Below, in pieces: positions 27,211 through 37,207 of a DNA stretch of 64,000 nucleotides. The position numbers and the translations under genes are program-made. The notes beneath the pieces were generated by a model. The model did not search any database. It saw nothing but the letters and a program-made list of their open reading frames with translations, and was not told the DNA's origin. Positions within the stretch are counted from its first letter, which is position 1, and each line of letters starts with the position of its first letter. Location of the stretch: NCBI GenBank assembly GCA_024276495.1, contig JAJRXC010000013.1:70402-134401 (forward strand), given 5' to 3'. This DNA comes from Actinomycetes bacterium. Lineage in GTDB: Bacteria; Actinomycetota; Acidimicrobiia; Acidimicrobiales; Aldehydirespiratoraceae.

Positions 27211-29136
27211 GTGTCCCCAGTCGCGACCGACGAGAATCCGACGAAGACGGGCCGGATCCCCGAGCTCGACGGGCTGCGCGGCCTCGCGGTGGCCGCGGTC
27301 GTCGCGTATCACGCGTGGCCGGGAGCCGTCCCCGGTGGGTGGCTCGGGGTCTCGGTGTTCTTCACGTTGTCGGGCTATCTGATCACCGGAATCCTCATCC
27401 GTGAGCACGACGCCACCCGTGCCTCGCTCGGGCGTTTCTGGGCCACCCGGGCCCGTCGCCTCCTGCCCGTTGCGCTGGTGTCGATCGTCGGGGTGGTCGC
27501 GGCGACGGCGATGGTCGACGCCGACTCGGTGCGACGGGTCGCGGGCGATGCCCTCGCCTCGATCGCGTACGCCCAGAACTGGAGAGAGGCGGCGGCACCG
27601 GGCGGCTACGGCGCGATCTTCGACACCGGGCTTCGGCCGCTCGCGCACATGTGGAGCCTCTCGATCGAGGAGCAGGCCTATCTCGTCCTGCCTCTCCTGA
27701 CGCTGTGGCTCGGGCCGAGGCGAATGCTCGTGGTCGGCGGTTCGGTGGCCGTGGCCGGCACCGTCATCTGGTGGGGCTCACCCGACGCCTACTACGCGAC
27801 GCCGGTGCGACTGCTCGAGGTGCTCGCCGGTGCGGCGTTGGCGGTGTGGATGGCGGAGGGGCGACGGGTGCGGGTTCCCGCCGTCGTCGCCGTGACGGCC
27901 GCCGCGACGATCCTCGTCGGTGTCGCGGTGCTCGGCGAGTCGGAGGCCTTTGTGAGCCGTGGCGCCCTTCCCGTCGCGGCGTTGTCCTCGGTTCTCGTCA
28001 TCGCGACGCTTCAGCAGCGTCGGGTCGGCGTGCTCTGCGCGGCGCCGCTCGTCTGGCTCGGGCACCGGAGCTACGCGGTGTATCTGTTCCACTGGCCGCT
28101 GCTCGTGCTGGTCGACGTCCCGCCGTGGGTGGCGGTCGTGTTGACGGGGATCCTCGCGGAGATCTCGCACCATCTCCTGGAGTGGCCGATCCGGTCACAG
28201 CGGCTCGTGATCCCGCGGCCGGTTCCGGCCTTCGCCGGTGCCACCGTCGTCGCCCTCGTCGTCGCCGGGGTCGCGCTGGCCGTCTCGCCCCGGCCGGCGA
28301 CCGACCGGGAGATCGCCGCCGCGACCGCGGCCGCGCTCGGGGAGCTCGGCATCGCCCGCGAGGTTTCGGCCGGCCCGCCGCCGCCGTCGACGTCGCTGTG
28401 GTCGCGCCCAGCCGAACCGGCGAGCGTCGACCCGTTCGTCGCCGAGGTGCCGGACGATCCAGTGGCGCCTCCCCCCGGGATCCCCCTGCCGTCGCAGCCG
28501 ACGGTGATGGTTCTCGGCGACTCGACCGCGGCATCGATCCAGCCGGCGGTGGCCGGCTGGATCGCGTTGATCGGTGGGGAGACGATCGACGCGGCGGTCG
28601 ACGGTTGTTCGCCGATGTTCGCCGAGGGGCACAACCAACGTTGGTACACGAAGCTCATCGCCCAGCCAAGCGCGTGTCGGGCCCCGGTCCCGGAGGGAAC
28701 GGACCTGGTCCTGGTCTTCGACCACGGTGTGGCGCTGTTCGACCACTTCGACCGCGACGCCGACGCGTGGACCGATCTGACGGAGCCCTCCTTCATCGCC
28801 GAGATGACCGACCGGTACGAGGACATGATCGCCGACGCGGTCGAGGCCGGCGCGACGGTGGTGTTCACGACGCCACCGATTCCGTGGCCGGCGTTCGGCG
28901 AGTGGCTCGACTACCACACCGGGACCGAAGTCCGGCGTCGACTCAACTACATCGCGATGCTGCACGAGCTCGCGGCGGGCAACGACGGCGTGGTCGTCAT
29001 CGATTTCGGAGCCGCGGTCGATGCCGATCCCGAGCGTTACCCCCGCGAAGACGGGCTTCATCTCGACGCCGACACCGGCGCGGTGAACGCGGTCGTCGAC
29101 CTGCTCGTTCCCCGGTTCACCCCGATCGAGGGGTGA
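27211..29136 (+). CDS. OafA/YrhL-type acyltransferase with C-terminal SGNH-like domain
   Basis: IPELDGLRGLAVAAVVAYHA, GVSVFFTLSGYLITGIL, C-terminal MVLGDSTAASIQ and DGLHLD. Confidence 0.9.
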   Translation: MSPVATDENPTKTGRIPELDGLRGLAVAAVVAYHAWPGAVPGGWLGVSVFFTLSGYLITGILIREHDATRASLGRFWATRARRLLPVALVSIVGVVAATAMVDADSVRRVAGDALASIAYAQNWREAAAPGGYGAIFDTGLRPLAHMWSLSIEEQAYLVLPLLTLWLGPRRMLVVGGSVAVAGTVIWWGSPDAYYATPVRLLEVLAGAALAVWMAEGRRVRVPAVVAVTAAATILVGVAVLGESEAFVSRGALPVAALSSVLVIATLQQRRVGVLCAAPLVWLGHRSYAVYLFHWPLLVLVDVPPWVAVVLTGILAEISHHLLEWPIRSQRLVIPRPVPAFAGATVVALVVAGVALAVSPRPATDREIAAATAAALGELGIAREVSAGPPPPSTSLWSRPAEPASVDPFVAEVPDDPVAPPPGIPLPSQPTVMVLGDSTAASIQPAVAGWIALIGGETIDAAVDGCSPMFAEGHNQRWYTKLIAQPSACRAPVPEGTDLVLVFDHGVALFDHFDRDADAWTDLTEPSFIAEMTDRYEDMIADAVEAGATVVFTTPPIPWPAFGEWLDYHTGTEVRRRLNYIAMLHELAAGNDGVVVIDFGAAVDADPERYPREDGLHLDADTGAVNAVVDLLVPRFTPIEG

Positions 29137-29152
29137 CGCCGCGCCGGGCGGA

Positions 29153-30499
29153 CTAGATCCGCTCGAAGTAGCGGTGCATCTCCCAGTCGGTCACCGCGGC
29201 GTCGGCGGCAGCGATCTCCTGACGGAGATGGTGGCCGTAGTGGTCGACGACCTCGTCGCCCAGAAGTCGGCGGGCGTCGCTGCTGGCGACGAACCGGTCC
29301 CGGGCCTCGTGCAGGGTCGAGGGGACGGTCGGGATGTCGGCCGCCGAGTAGGCGTCGCCTCGGAACTCCGCCGGTGGTTCGATGCGATTGCGGATGCCGT
29401 CGAGCCCACTCGCGATCGCGGCGGCGTAGGCGAGATAGGGGTTGACGTCCGCGCCGGGGATGCGGTTCTCGATCCGAAGCCCGGGGCCGGCGCCCACGAT
29501 CCGGAACCCGGCCGTGCGATTGTCGGTCGACCACGCGATCGTGGTGGGTGCCCACGACTGATCCTGGTAGCGCTTGTAGCTGTTGATGGTGGGCGCGTAG
29601 CAGACCATCAGGTCGGCGGCATGGCGCATCCATCCTCCGAGGAACCAACCGAAGACCTCGGAGTGCTCGGAGCCGGTGCCGACGAAGGCGTTGGTGTCGT
29701 CCTGCCATAGCGACAGGTGGATGTGGCAGCTGCTGCCCGGCTGCTCGGAGTAGGGCTTCGCCATGAATGTGACGCTCACCCCCTGGGCGTCGGCCAGCTC
29801 CTTCATCCCCTGCTTCATGATCACGTGACGGTCGGCCATCGTGAGCACGTCGGTGTAGCGGATGTTGAGCTCGTGTTGCCCGATCGCCGCTTCACCCTTC
29901 GAGTTCTCGACCGGGATCTCGCTGTCGCGAAGGGCCCGCCGGGCGGCCCCCACGTAGTCCTCGACCCGGGCGGCCTGGAGCAGGTGGTAGTCCTCGACGT
30001 ACCAACCGGCGGCTTCGAGATCGCGATATCCCTTCGCGTGAGCCGCCCGGTAGCTGTCCCGGTAGAGGAAGAACTCGAGCTCGGACGCGGCGGCGGCAAC
30101 GAAGCCCTCGGCGGCCAGTTCGTCGATCTGGCGGCGAAGAATCGAACGGGGCGCGACGGCGACCGGTTCGTGGGCGCGGTCGTCGACCACGTCGCACAGC
30201 ACGAACGCGGTTCCGGTGGCCCAACCTGCCCGCCGCAGCGTGGCCATGTCGGGCACCAGGTGGAAGTCGCCGTATCCCTTCTCCCAGCTCGTGAAGGCGT
30301 AGCCGTCGACGGGTTCCATCTCCATGTCGACGGTCAGGAGGTAGTCGCACGCGTGGGTGCCGTCGCCGGTGCCACGGTCGACGAAGAACTCGGCGTCGAA
30401 CCGTTTCCCCATGGTTCGCCCGTAGTGATCGGTGAACGCGACGACCACCGTGTCGATCTCCCCGGTTTCGACCGCGGTCCGTAGTTCGTCGAGCTGCAT
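29153..30499 (-). CDS. glutamine synthetase family protein
   Basis: SELEFFLY, QHELNIRYTDVLTMADRHVIMKQGMKELADAQGVSVTFMAKPYSEQPGSSCHIHLSLW, NRIPGADVNPYLAYAA. Confidence 0.92.
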   Translation of the reverse strand: MQLDELRTAVETGEIDTVVVAFTDHYGRTMGKRFDAEFFVDRGTGDGTHACDYLLTVDMEMEPVDGYAFTSWEKGYGDFHLVPDMATLRRAGWATGTAFVLCDVVDDRAHEPVAVAPRSILRRQIDELAAEGFVAAAASELEFFLYRDSYRAAHAKGYRDLEAAGWYVEDYHLLQAARVEDYVGAARRALRDSEIPVENSKGEAAIGQHELNIRYTDVLTMADRHVIMKQGMKELADAQGVSVTFMAKPYSEQPGSSCHIHLSLWQDDTNAFVGTGSEHSEVFGWFLGGWMRHAADLMVCYAPTINSYKRYQDQSWAPTTIAWSTDNRTAGFRIVGAGPGLRIENRIPGADVNPYLAYAAAIASGLDGIRNRIEPPAEFRGDAYSAADIPTVPSTLHEARDRFVASSDARRLLGDEVVDHYGHHLRQEIAAADAAVTDWEMHRYFERI

Positions 30500-31681
30500 C
30501 TAGTTCTCCTGGAGGTCGAGTTCTCCCGAGCACGCCGCGGCGAACACCGATTCGGCGAACGATCGGTCGAACGGGAGGGGGTTGCCGGCGGCGGACGGGT
30601 CGACGATCGCGGCGGCGGCGATCTCGTCGATCGCCTCCGGGTCGACGCCGAGATCGACGAGGGTGTGGGGGACGTCCATCGCCGTTCGCATGGCGACGAT
30701 CTCGCGGACGAAGCCGTCGAACCCGCCGCTGATGTCGAGATACGCGGCGAGCCGGTCGATCGTCGGTGTGATCGCGTCACGATTGGCGACCAACACGTAG
30801 GGCATCACGACGGCGTTGGTCATCCCGTGGTGGGTGTCGAACCGGGCCCCGATGGGATGGGAGAGCGCGTGCATCCCGCCCAGACCCTTTTGGAACGCGA
30901 CCGCGCCCATCGCGGCGGCGACGAGCATCTGACCGCGGCTGTCGAGATCGCTCGGATCGGCGACGACCCGGGGGAGGTGGGTCATCACGAGCCGGCACCC
31001 CTCGATCCCGATGCCGTGCGACATCGGATGGAGACCCGGCGCACAGATCGCCTCGAGCGAATGGGAGAGGGCGTCGATGCCGGTTCCGACCGTGAGTACG
31101 CGGGGAAGGCCGACGGTCAGCTCGGGGTCGCAGATCACCTCGCGGGGCAACATGGCCGGGTGGAAGATGATCACCTTGCGGTGGGTCTGCTCGTCGATGA
31201 CCACGCCGGCGCGACCGACCTCGCTTCCGGTGCCCGCGGTGGTGGGAATCGCGACGACGGGGGCGACCCGCTCGGGGTCGGCCCGGGTCCAGTTGTCGCC
31301 GACGTCCTCGAAATCCCACATCGGGCGACGTTGGCCGGTCATGAACGCGACGACCTTGCCGACGTCGAGGGCCGATCCACCGCCGACTGCCACGATGCCG
31401 TCGTGGTCACCGGCTCGAAAGGCATCGACCCCGGTTTCGACGTCGCGTCCGACGGGATTGGGCCGGAGGTCGGAGAAGACGGCGCTGTCCATCCCCGCGT
31501 CTCGGAGCACGGTCGCGATTCGTTCGAGGGGTGGGAGCTCTGCGAGCCCGGGATCGGTGACGATCAGAGGACGGCGAATTCCCGCGACGCGGCACGCCTC
31601 GGCCAGCTCGGCGACCCGCCCGGCGCCGAAGCGGATGGAGGTCGGATAGCTCCAGGTTGCGTGGGGTGGGTTCGACGACAC
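30500..31681 (-). CDS. iron-containing alcohol dehydrogenase
   Basis: VGGGSALDVGKVVAFM, PVVAIPTTAGTGSEVGRAGVV, GIDALSHSLEAI, GMHALSHPIGARFDTHHGMTNAVVMPYVL. Confidence 0.92.
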   Translation of the reverse strand: MSSNPPHATWSYPTSIRFGAGRVAELAEACRVAGIRRPLIVTDPGLAELPPLERIATVLRDAGMDSAVFSDLRPNPVGRDVETGVDAFRAGDHDGIVAVGGGSALDVGKVVAFMTGQRRPMWDFEDVGDNWTRADPERVAPVVAIPTTAGTGSEVGRAGVVIDEQTHRKVIIFHPAMLPREVICDPELTVGLPRVLTVGTGIDALSHSLEAICAPGLHPMSHGIGIEGCRLVMTHLPRVVADPSDLDSRGQMLVAAAMGAVAFQKGLGGMHALSHPIGARFDTHHGMTNAVVMPYVLVANRDAITPTIDRLAAYLDISGGFDGFVREIVAMRTAMDVPHTLVDLGVDPEAIDEIAAAAIVDPSAAGNPLPFDRSFAESVFAAACSGELDLQEN

Positions 31682-31742
31682 AGAGCGCAACTCTAGGCCG
31701 TGTCGCGCGGGGGTGATCGACCGACCCGATCGGCGGTGTGAT

Positions 31743-33215
31743 TCAGGAGATCGTCGACCCGGCGACCACCGGGGAACCGCTCCCGAGATAGAAGATGCCG
31801 GGATAGCCGGCGGTCTCGAACCCGAGGCTGTCGTTGCGGCGCAACGTCGAATCGGTGATGAAGAGGCGTCCGGTGCGGTTGTTGCTGACGAAGAACACGC
31901 CGCCTCCCCCCTCGTTGGCGACATTGTCCTCGATGACGGTGTCGAGCAGGGTGAGCGTGAACGTGAGGCCGTCGTTGGCGATGGCCCCGCCGTTTCCCCC
32001 ACCGGGTGTGCCGGGCGGGTTGGGGTTGGCGCCCCACCCGGTGGCGGTGTTGTCGCTGAGCAGGCTGTTGACGAACGTCATCGACACCCCGATGCTTCCG
32101 ATCGCGCCACCGTTGGAGCAGGAGTTGCCCCGACCGGCGGCCCCACCGAACGTCGAGTTGGTGACATGGACGGGGAGGCCGTTGTACTGGCTGAAGACCC
32201 TGACGGCGCCGCCGGCGACGTCGGGCCCGGTCGCCGCGCAGGTGTTGTCGAAGAACCGCGAGTTGACGATCTTGAACCGACCACCCCGCACCCAGATCGC
32301 GCCGCCGCCACCGGCCAGGTCGATGCCTTCGTTCGTCGCGTTGCCATCGATGAACGTCAGGTTCTGCACGGTCAGGCGGGGGTGGTCCTGGTTCTGGCAG
32401 GTGGGCGTGGTCCAGACCTGGGCCTGGTCACACGTGTTCATGTAGAGGATCCGCCGCTCACCCCGCCCGCTGAGGGTGACGAGCCCTCCGCCGTCGATGA
32501 CGATCTCCGGGCCGGTGTCGTTGAACACCTTCGCGGTGGCGAGCATCTCGATCGTGATCGGGTCCGGACCGCAGTCGAAGGTGATCACCCCGCCCCGGGC
32601 CACGGCGGCGACCACCGCCGCGGAGGTGCAGCTCGCGGCGGTGCCGTCGCCGATGACCACGTCCGGCACGCCGGTGGGCTCGGCACCGGCCCCCGGGGGG
32701 ATCGGGGCGGTGCCGGCGGGGTTGCCGGCGACCGGGAGGGGCCGGGGCGCGGGGACGATGGGGTCGAGGCCGAGGGCCCGCATCAAGAAGGTGGCCATCT
32801 CGGCGCGGGTGACGGGGTCGTTGGTGCAGTAGCGGGTGGGGGCGCAGCCGACGGTGATGCCGGCGGCGCGGAGGCGTTCGATGTCGTCGGCGAAGGTGCC
32901 GGTGGTGTCGGTGAATCCCGATGCGGTGGTGGCGGCGGGCAGGTCGAGGGCGCGGTTGAGGAACGCGGCCATCTGGCCGCGGGTGACGGGGTCGTTCGGG
33001 CAGTAGCGGGTCGGGCTGCAGCCTCTGGTGATGGCTTCGGCCTCGATCGCTTCGATGGCGCTTTCGTGGATGTTGCCGTCGTCGTCGGTGAAATGGCCGC
33101 CCGGTGGTGACGGTTCCGCGGCGGTGCCCGGTGCGGTGCTCGCCAGGGCCGCGGCGAGTGCGAGCGGGATGGCCACGAGCAGCGTTCGTGAGCGAGACAT
33201 GGCGGCCCTGTTCAT
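31743..33215 (-). CDS. secreted SLH-domain protein with beta-helix-like region
   Basis: Signal peptide, two SLH-like repeats (FTDDDGNIHESAIEAIEAEAITRGCSPTRYCPNDPVTRGQMAAFLNRAL; FTDTTGTFADDIERLRAAGITVGCAPTRYCTNDPVTRAEMATFLMRAL), then beta-helix-like sequence. Confidence 0.8.
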   Translation of the reverse strand: MNRAAMSRSRTLLVAIPLALAAALASTAPGTAAEPSPPGGHFTDDDGNIHESAIEAIEAEAITRGCSPTRYCPNDPVTRGQMAAFLNRALDLPAATTASGFTDTTGTFADDIERLRAAGITVGCAPTRYCTNDPVTRAEMATFLMRALGLDPIVPAPRPLPVAGNPAGTAPIPPGAGAEPTGVPDVVIGDGTAASCTSAAVVAAVARGGVITFDCGPDPITIEMLATAKVFNDTGPEIVIDGGGLVTLSGRGERRILYMNTCDQAQVWTTPTCQNQDHPRLTVQNLTFIDGNATNEGIDLAGGGGAIWVRGGRFKIVNSRFFDNTCAATGPDVAGGAVRVFSQYNGLPVHVTNSTFGGAAGRGNSCSNGGAIGSIGVSMTFVNSLLSDNTATGWGANPNPPGTPGGGNGGAIANDGLTFTLTLLDTVIEDNVANEGGGGVFFVSNNRTGRLFITDSTLRRNDSLGFETAGYPGIFYLGSGSPVVAGSTIS

Positions 33216-33281
33216 CGACCCTTCATCGACCGCCCGCGCCGAGACCTTGATGGTAGGCCCTCGCCGCCGAGGGCGGGTCGA

Positions 33282-34058
33282 TCAGTTGTGGCGAACGAAC
33301 ACCGGCTGGTCGCGTTGCGAGCGGTCGGGGTCGTAGCGGTAGCCGTCTTCGGCATAGTCGAGCAATGCCCGGGGTGCCTTGATGCGGTTGCGGATGATCC
33401 AGCCCGACATCGCGCCGCGGGCTCGCTTCGCGAAGAAGCTGACGATCTTGGGCTCGGCACCGTTCTTGGAATCGAGAAACACCGGGCTGACGATTCGGCC
33501 ATCGAGTGCCCTGGTGTCGACGGCGCCGAAGTACTCGTTCGACGCCAGGTTGATCAGCGTTCTCGATCCCGGGCTGGCAGCTAGGTCGGCGTTGAGTTGT
33601 TCGGTGATCGTGTTGCCCCAGAACGTGTAGAGGTCGTCGCCACGGGCCGTCTTCACCGTGGAGCCCATCTCGAGGCGGTACGGCTGCATCAAGTCGAGCG
33701 GTCGGAGGACGCCGTAGAGCCCTGACAAGATCCGGAGCACCTTCTGGGCTTGGGTGAAGTCGCGCTCGGAGAAGGTCGTGGCGTTCATCCCCAGGTAGAC
33801 GTCGCCGCTGAAGGCGAGGACGGCCGGGCGGGCATTGTCGGTGGTGAACGGCAGCTCCCAGTCCTGGAAGCGCTCGTGGTTCAGCTCGGCGAGGGCCGCG
33901 GAGACGCTCATTATCTCGGACAGCTCACGGGGAGATTTCTTCGCCATCACCCCGACCAACTCGCGGGAGCGGTCGAGCAGGCGCGGCTCGGAGTGTTTGC
34001 GAGTCGGAAGTTTCGACTCGTAGTCGAGTGATTTTGCGGGCGAGACGACGATCAGCAC
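33282..34058 (-). CDS. yaaA: peroxide stress protein YaaA family
   Basis: MLIVVSPAKSLDYESKLP, FSGDVYLGMNATTFSERDFTQAQKVLRILSGLYGVLRPLDLMQPYRLEMG. Confidence 0.92.
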   Translation of the reverse strand: MLIVVSPAKSLDYESKLPTRKHSEPRLLDRSRELVGVMAKKSPRELSEIMSVSAALAELNHERFQDWELPFTTDNARPAVLAFSGDVYLGMNATTFSERDFTQAQKVLRILSGLYGVLRPLDLMQPYRLEMGSTVKTARGDDLYTFWGNTITEQLNADLAASPGSRTLINLASNEYFGAVDTRALDGRIVSPVFLDSKNGAEPKIVSFFAKRARGAMSGWIIRNRIKAPRALLDYAEDGYRYDPDRSQRDQPVFVRHN

Positions 34059-34177
34059 GATCTCTTTCTACCAGCCGACGAGGCGTCGGCCGAGGGTCGA
34101 CGTGACATCGGCGATTCTCCAGCGGCACAACCGGGCCTGGTCCTCTACGATGGTCGATGTCGACCAGGGGGGGACAG

Positions 34178-37100
34178 ATGATCATGCGTGTTCGCGTGCT
34201 CGCTGCTCTGGTGCTTGTCGCTGCCCTCGGCGGTCCGGCTGCCGTCGGGGCGCAGGGACCCGATGACCCCAACGCGGGAATCAACGGTCTCGTTCGCGGC
34301 TTTCTCGTTGAGAACGCCCCGGGATATCTCCCGCCGTCGATCAGCAACGGTGGGGCCCACACCGAGACGCCGCGGAGCGCGTTCGGCGGCGAGTCGCTCC
34401 ACGATCCCGAGATCGCCGACACCATCGTCATCGAGGACAGCTTCACTGTGGTCGTCAACCCCAGCGGAACAAGGGGGTTCGGTGACTTCGGCCCCGGTCT
34501 CTCCGGCCCCACGTTGCGGCTCGGCAGTGATTCGACCCCGGGGGCGTCCGCAGCCGATCCCTTCGTCGTCGATCTCGATGCCGCGTTCGGCGCGCCGCTC
34601 GCCACCGGGTCCGCGGTTCCGCCAACCGGTCCGGAGGCAACGCTCACCCTCGACGCGTTCATCGCCAATCTCGGTGGTGAGGAAGGTGTCGACTATCGTG
34701 TCATCGCCACGATGGGGTCCGACGGTGTGCCGATCGACGGCCCGTTGATCGTCCAGGGCATCCGGGTGCGGGGCAACCTCCCGATGACGGCGGACTGTGG
34801 CGGCGATCTGTTCGAAATCGGATCCGCGTTCGAGCTCGCGGGTGGGAGTCCGTGGCCGGCCAACCCCTCGTTTCCCGAGGACCTCTTCATCGGCGGCTCC
34901 GACGCCATCGTTGCCCGTTGTCGCCCGGGAGTCGGCTGGTACATCGATGCCTTGCGCAACGGGGGTTCTTCGTTTCTGCCGCTCGATGCGGCGCAGTCGT
35001 CGAGTGTCGGGATCGTGAGCGCTCTCGGGGTGGTTCTGGTGACACCGGCTCGGTATCTCCCGGGTGCGATGGGTGCTCGGCAGTTCGCGTTCACGACCCC
35101 CGATCTCGGTGGGTCTCAGCCTGACAACACAGCCCACACCGCCAACGTCTTCCCCGGGTTCGTGTCGTCCGCCAACTGGCCGACCCTGGTCGGTGATCCG
35201 TTTCCGATGTATCCGCGCGTCGGGGTGTTTCCGCTGTCGCTCGACTTCTCCGGGGACAACGACACCTCGATCTGCGGTGCCAACCAGTGGTCGGACCCTT
35301 TCGAGCTCCATGTGGAGGAAGGGGTCGGGCCGTCGTTTCCGGCGAAGCTCTACCAGTTCCCCTCAGGTCAGTTCACCAGCGGAACCCTGACGATCGACGG
35401 GTCGACACTGACGCTCGACACCAGCGGCGGCGGCACCGACTACACCGAGTCGTTCGGGATCTCGGGCGGGACCGGCGAGTACACCTACACACCATCGGGC
35501 TCGCCGTGTCCGATGACGGTGACGGTGTCGCAGGGTTGGCAACAGGTCGCCGGCTTCGAGTGGCAGAGCTTCTCGGACTCGCCCGACTCGCTGTCCGACG
35601 AGCCGTTGGTGATCGACTCGGGCCAAGACGGGGATCCCGGTTCGGAGGTCGAGGACGAGATCATCACCGGGTCCGATGGAGATGACGACGAGGTCGTGAT
35701 CGGTCCCGACGACGCCGGATCGCTGGGGCAACCCGGAACGACGGCCACCGGCGACGCGAGCAATCTCGGGAACTACGGGCTCATCGTGGGAGGTGTCGCG
35801 CTCGTCGGTGGGGGCTATCTCTACGAGCGTCGTCGCAAGTCGTTCACGATGATCCAGTCGGGGCTGGACGAACCGGCATCGGCGCAGATGAGTGAGCAGG
35901 ATCTCGCGCAGTACCAGGAGTTCGGTGTCTCCGAATCCACGGACATCGGTCGCCAGGCGATGGTCCTCGCCGAAGAGAAGGCGGCGATGCTGGCGGCGGC
36001 TGCTGCACATGAGTCCGAGCTGGAGGAACAGCGAATCGCGGCTGCCGCGGCGCGCAAGGCCGAGTTCGAGTCTCAACTCCTCGCGCCGCCGATGCGGTCC
36101 GGCAACCGGTACCTCACCGACAACCCGTATCTGGCGTTCGCGTTCGGCTTCATCGAGGATTTCGAGAACGGCAATGCCCGGGACAGGCTCTACACCTTCG
36201 TGGAGACGGTTCCCGAGGCGGGAGAGGCGCTCGTCGACAACACCGTGAAATCGGTCGAGACAGCCTGGAACGGCTGGGGCGAGATCATCGACGATCCGTC
36301 GAAGCTCGAGGGTCTCGATGAGGGAATCGTCGCGACCGGAGAACAATTGGCCGATCTGGGAGAGCGCTACATCGACGCGGCCGGCGCCGATGACGGTGGT
36401 CAGGAGTTCGCCCGGATGACGAGCCACCTCACCGTCAACCTGGAGGCGATGGCGCTGAGCCACAAGGTGATGGTCGGGGCCCGCACCGCCCTCGTCAACC
36501 GACTCGGCGGTGTTCCGGCGGCGACGGAGGCGGCGGGAGCCTCGGCTCAGGCGACGACCACCGCGGGTCGGGCCGGCGCGACGGCGGGTCGGGCCGGTCG
36601 CACGGTGCCGCGGACCCCACCGCGGGCGACCACTCCGCGGCCGCCCGCGGGTCCACGAACGCCGCCGCCGGTCGACCCCAACGCGCCGACGGTCCTCAAC
36701 GGCTACGGCCCCGCGGTGCGGGGCGCACCGGTGCGCGGTGGCGGGACACCCATGCAGGCCCATCCGATGGGCTGCGGTGCGGCCGTCATGCGGGGCATGC
36801 TGGCCGATTTCGGCCTCCGGATCCTGCCGGAGATGCAGATCCTCCGGGAAGGGTTCATGTTGGGGGTCTGGGAGGGAACGGGGATGTCGCTCAACGGCGC
36901 GGCCCAGGTCCTGCGGAGGGTGCTCCCGGCCGGCTACCGAATCCTGACCGGCTCGTTTCGAGGTGTGAACAACGCGGCCCAACGCATCAGCGGGTGGTTG
37001 GGGGTGAACCCCGCCGGACAGGTGATGGTCGGACTGCGATGGGGCGGCCGCTTCACCGGTGGGGCGGGGCACTTCGTGCGAGTCGAGGCGATCCGCAACG

Positions 37101-37207
37101 GGTGGGTCATCCTGGGTGATCCTCAATGGGGAGCCGGGGTGTCGGTCGCGATTCCCATCGCCCGGTTCAATCAATTGGCCGAAGTCGTCATCACGGTGGT
37201 GCCATGA
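34178..37207 (+). CDS. large signal-peptide/single-TM protein with C-terminal C39/papain-like cysteine peptidase domain
   Basis: Signal sequence RVRVLAALVLVAALGGPAAVGAQ, acidic spacer, TM YGLIVGGVALVGGGYLYERRRK, Pro-rich linker, then MGCGAAVMRGML / GGAGHFVRVEAIRNGWVILGDP; ATG 34178 has better SD than ATG 34157. Confidence 0.7.
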   Translation: MIMRVRVLAALVLVAALGGPAAVGAQGPDDPNAGINGLVRGFLVENAPGYLPPSISNGGAHTETPRSAFGGESLHDPEIADTIVIEDSFTVVVNPSGTRGFGDFGPGLSGPTLRLGSDSTPGASAADPFVVDLDAAFGAPLATGSAVPPTGPEATLTLDAFIANLGGEEGVDYRVIATMGSDGVPIDGPLIVQGIRVRGNLPMTADCGGDLFEIGSAFELAGGSPWPANPSFPEDLFIGGSDAIVARCRPGVGWYIDALRNGGSSFLPLDAAQSSSVGIVSALGVVLVTPARYLPGAMGARQFAFTTPDLGGSQPDNTAHTANVFPGFVSSANWPTLVGDPFPMYPRVGVFPLSLDFSGDNDTSICGANQWSDPFELHVEEGVGPSFPAKLYQFPSGQFTSGTLTIDGSTLTLDTSGGGTDYTESFGISGGTGEYTYTPSGSPCPMTVTVSQGWQQVAGFEWQSFSDSPDSLSDEPLVIDSGQDGDPGSEVEDEIITGSDGDDDEVVIGPDDAGSLGQPGTTATGDASNLGNYGLIVGGVALVGGGYLYERRRKSFTMIQSGLDEPASAQMSEQDLAQYQEFGVSESTDIGRQAMVLAEEKAAMLAAAAAHESELEEQRIAAAAARKAEFESQLLAPPMRSGNRYLTDNPYLAFAFGFIEDFENGNARDRLYTFVETVPEAGEALVDNTVKSVETAWNGWGEIIDDPSKLEGLDEGIVATGEQLADLGERYIDAAGADDGGQEFARMTSHLTVNLEAMALSHKVMVGARTALVNRLGGVPAATEAAGASAQATTTAGRAGATAGRAGRTVPRTPPRATTPRPPAGPRTPPPVDPNAPTVLNGYGPAVRGAPVRGGGTPMQAHPMGCGAAVMRGMLADFGLRILPEMQILREGFMLGVWEGTGMSLNGAAQVLRRVLPAGYRILTGSFRGVNNAAQRISGWLGVNPAGQVMVGLRWGGRFTGGAGHFVRVEAIRNGWVILGDPQWGAGVSVAIPIARFNQLAEVVITVVP

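Noticed and set aside
31713-33110. 465-aa plus-strand Gly/Asp-rich ORF
   Set aside because: Antisense to the SLH/beta-helix gene; repetitiveness mirrors the sense repeats.
35363-37174. 603-aa minus-strand ORF opposite the protease-like gene
   Set aside because: Antisense shadow with Arg/His-rich composition and no domain.
34178-37207. Classical secreted polymorphic toxin
   Set aside because: The TM followed by ERRRK implies a cytoplasmic C-terminal domain, and no repeat/RHS or secretion marker was seen; kept as a lead with alternative interpretation.
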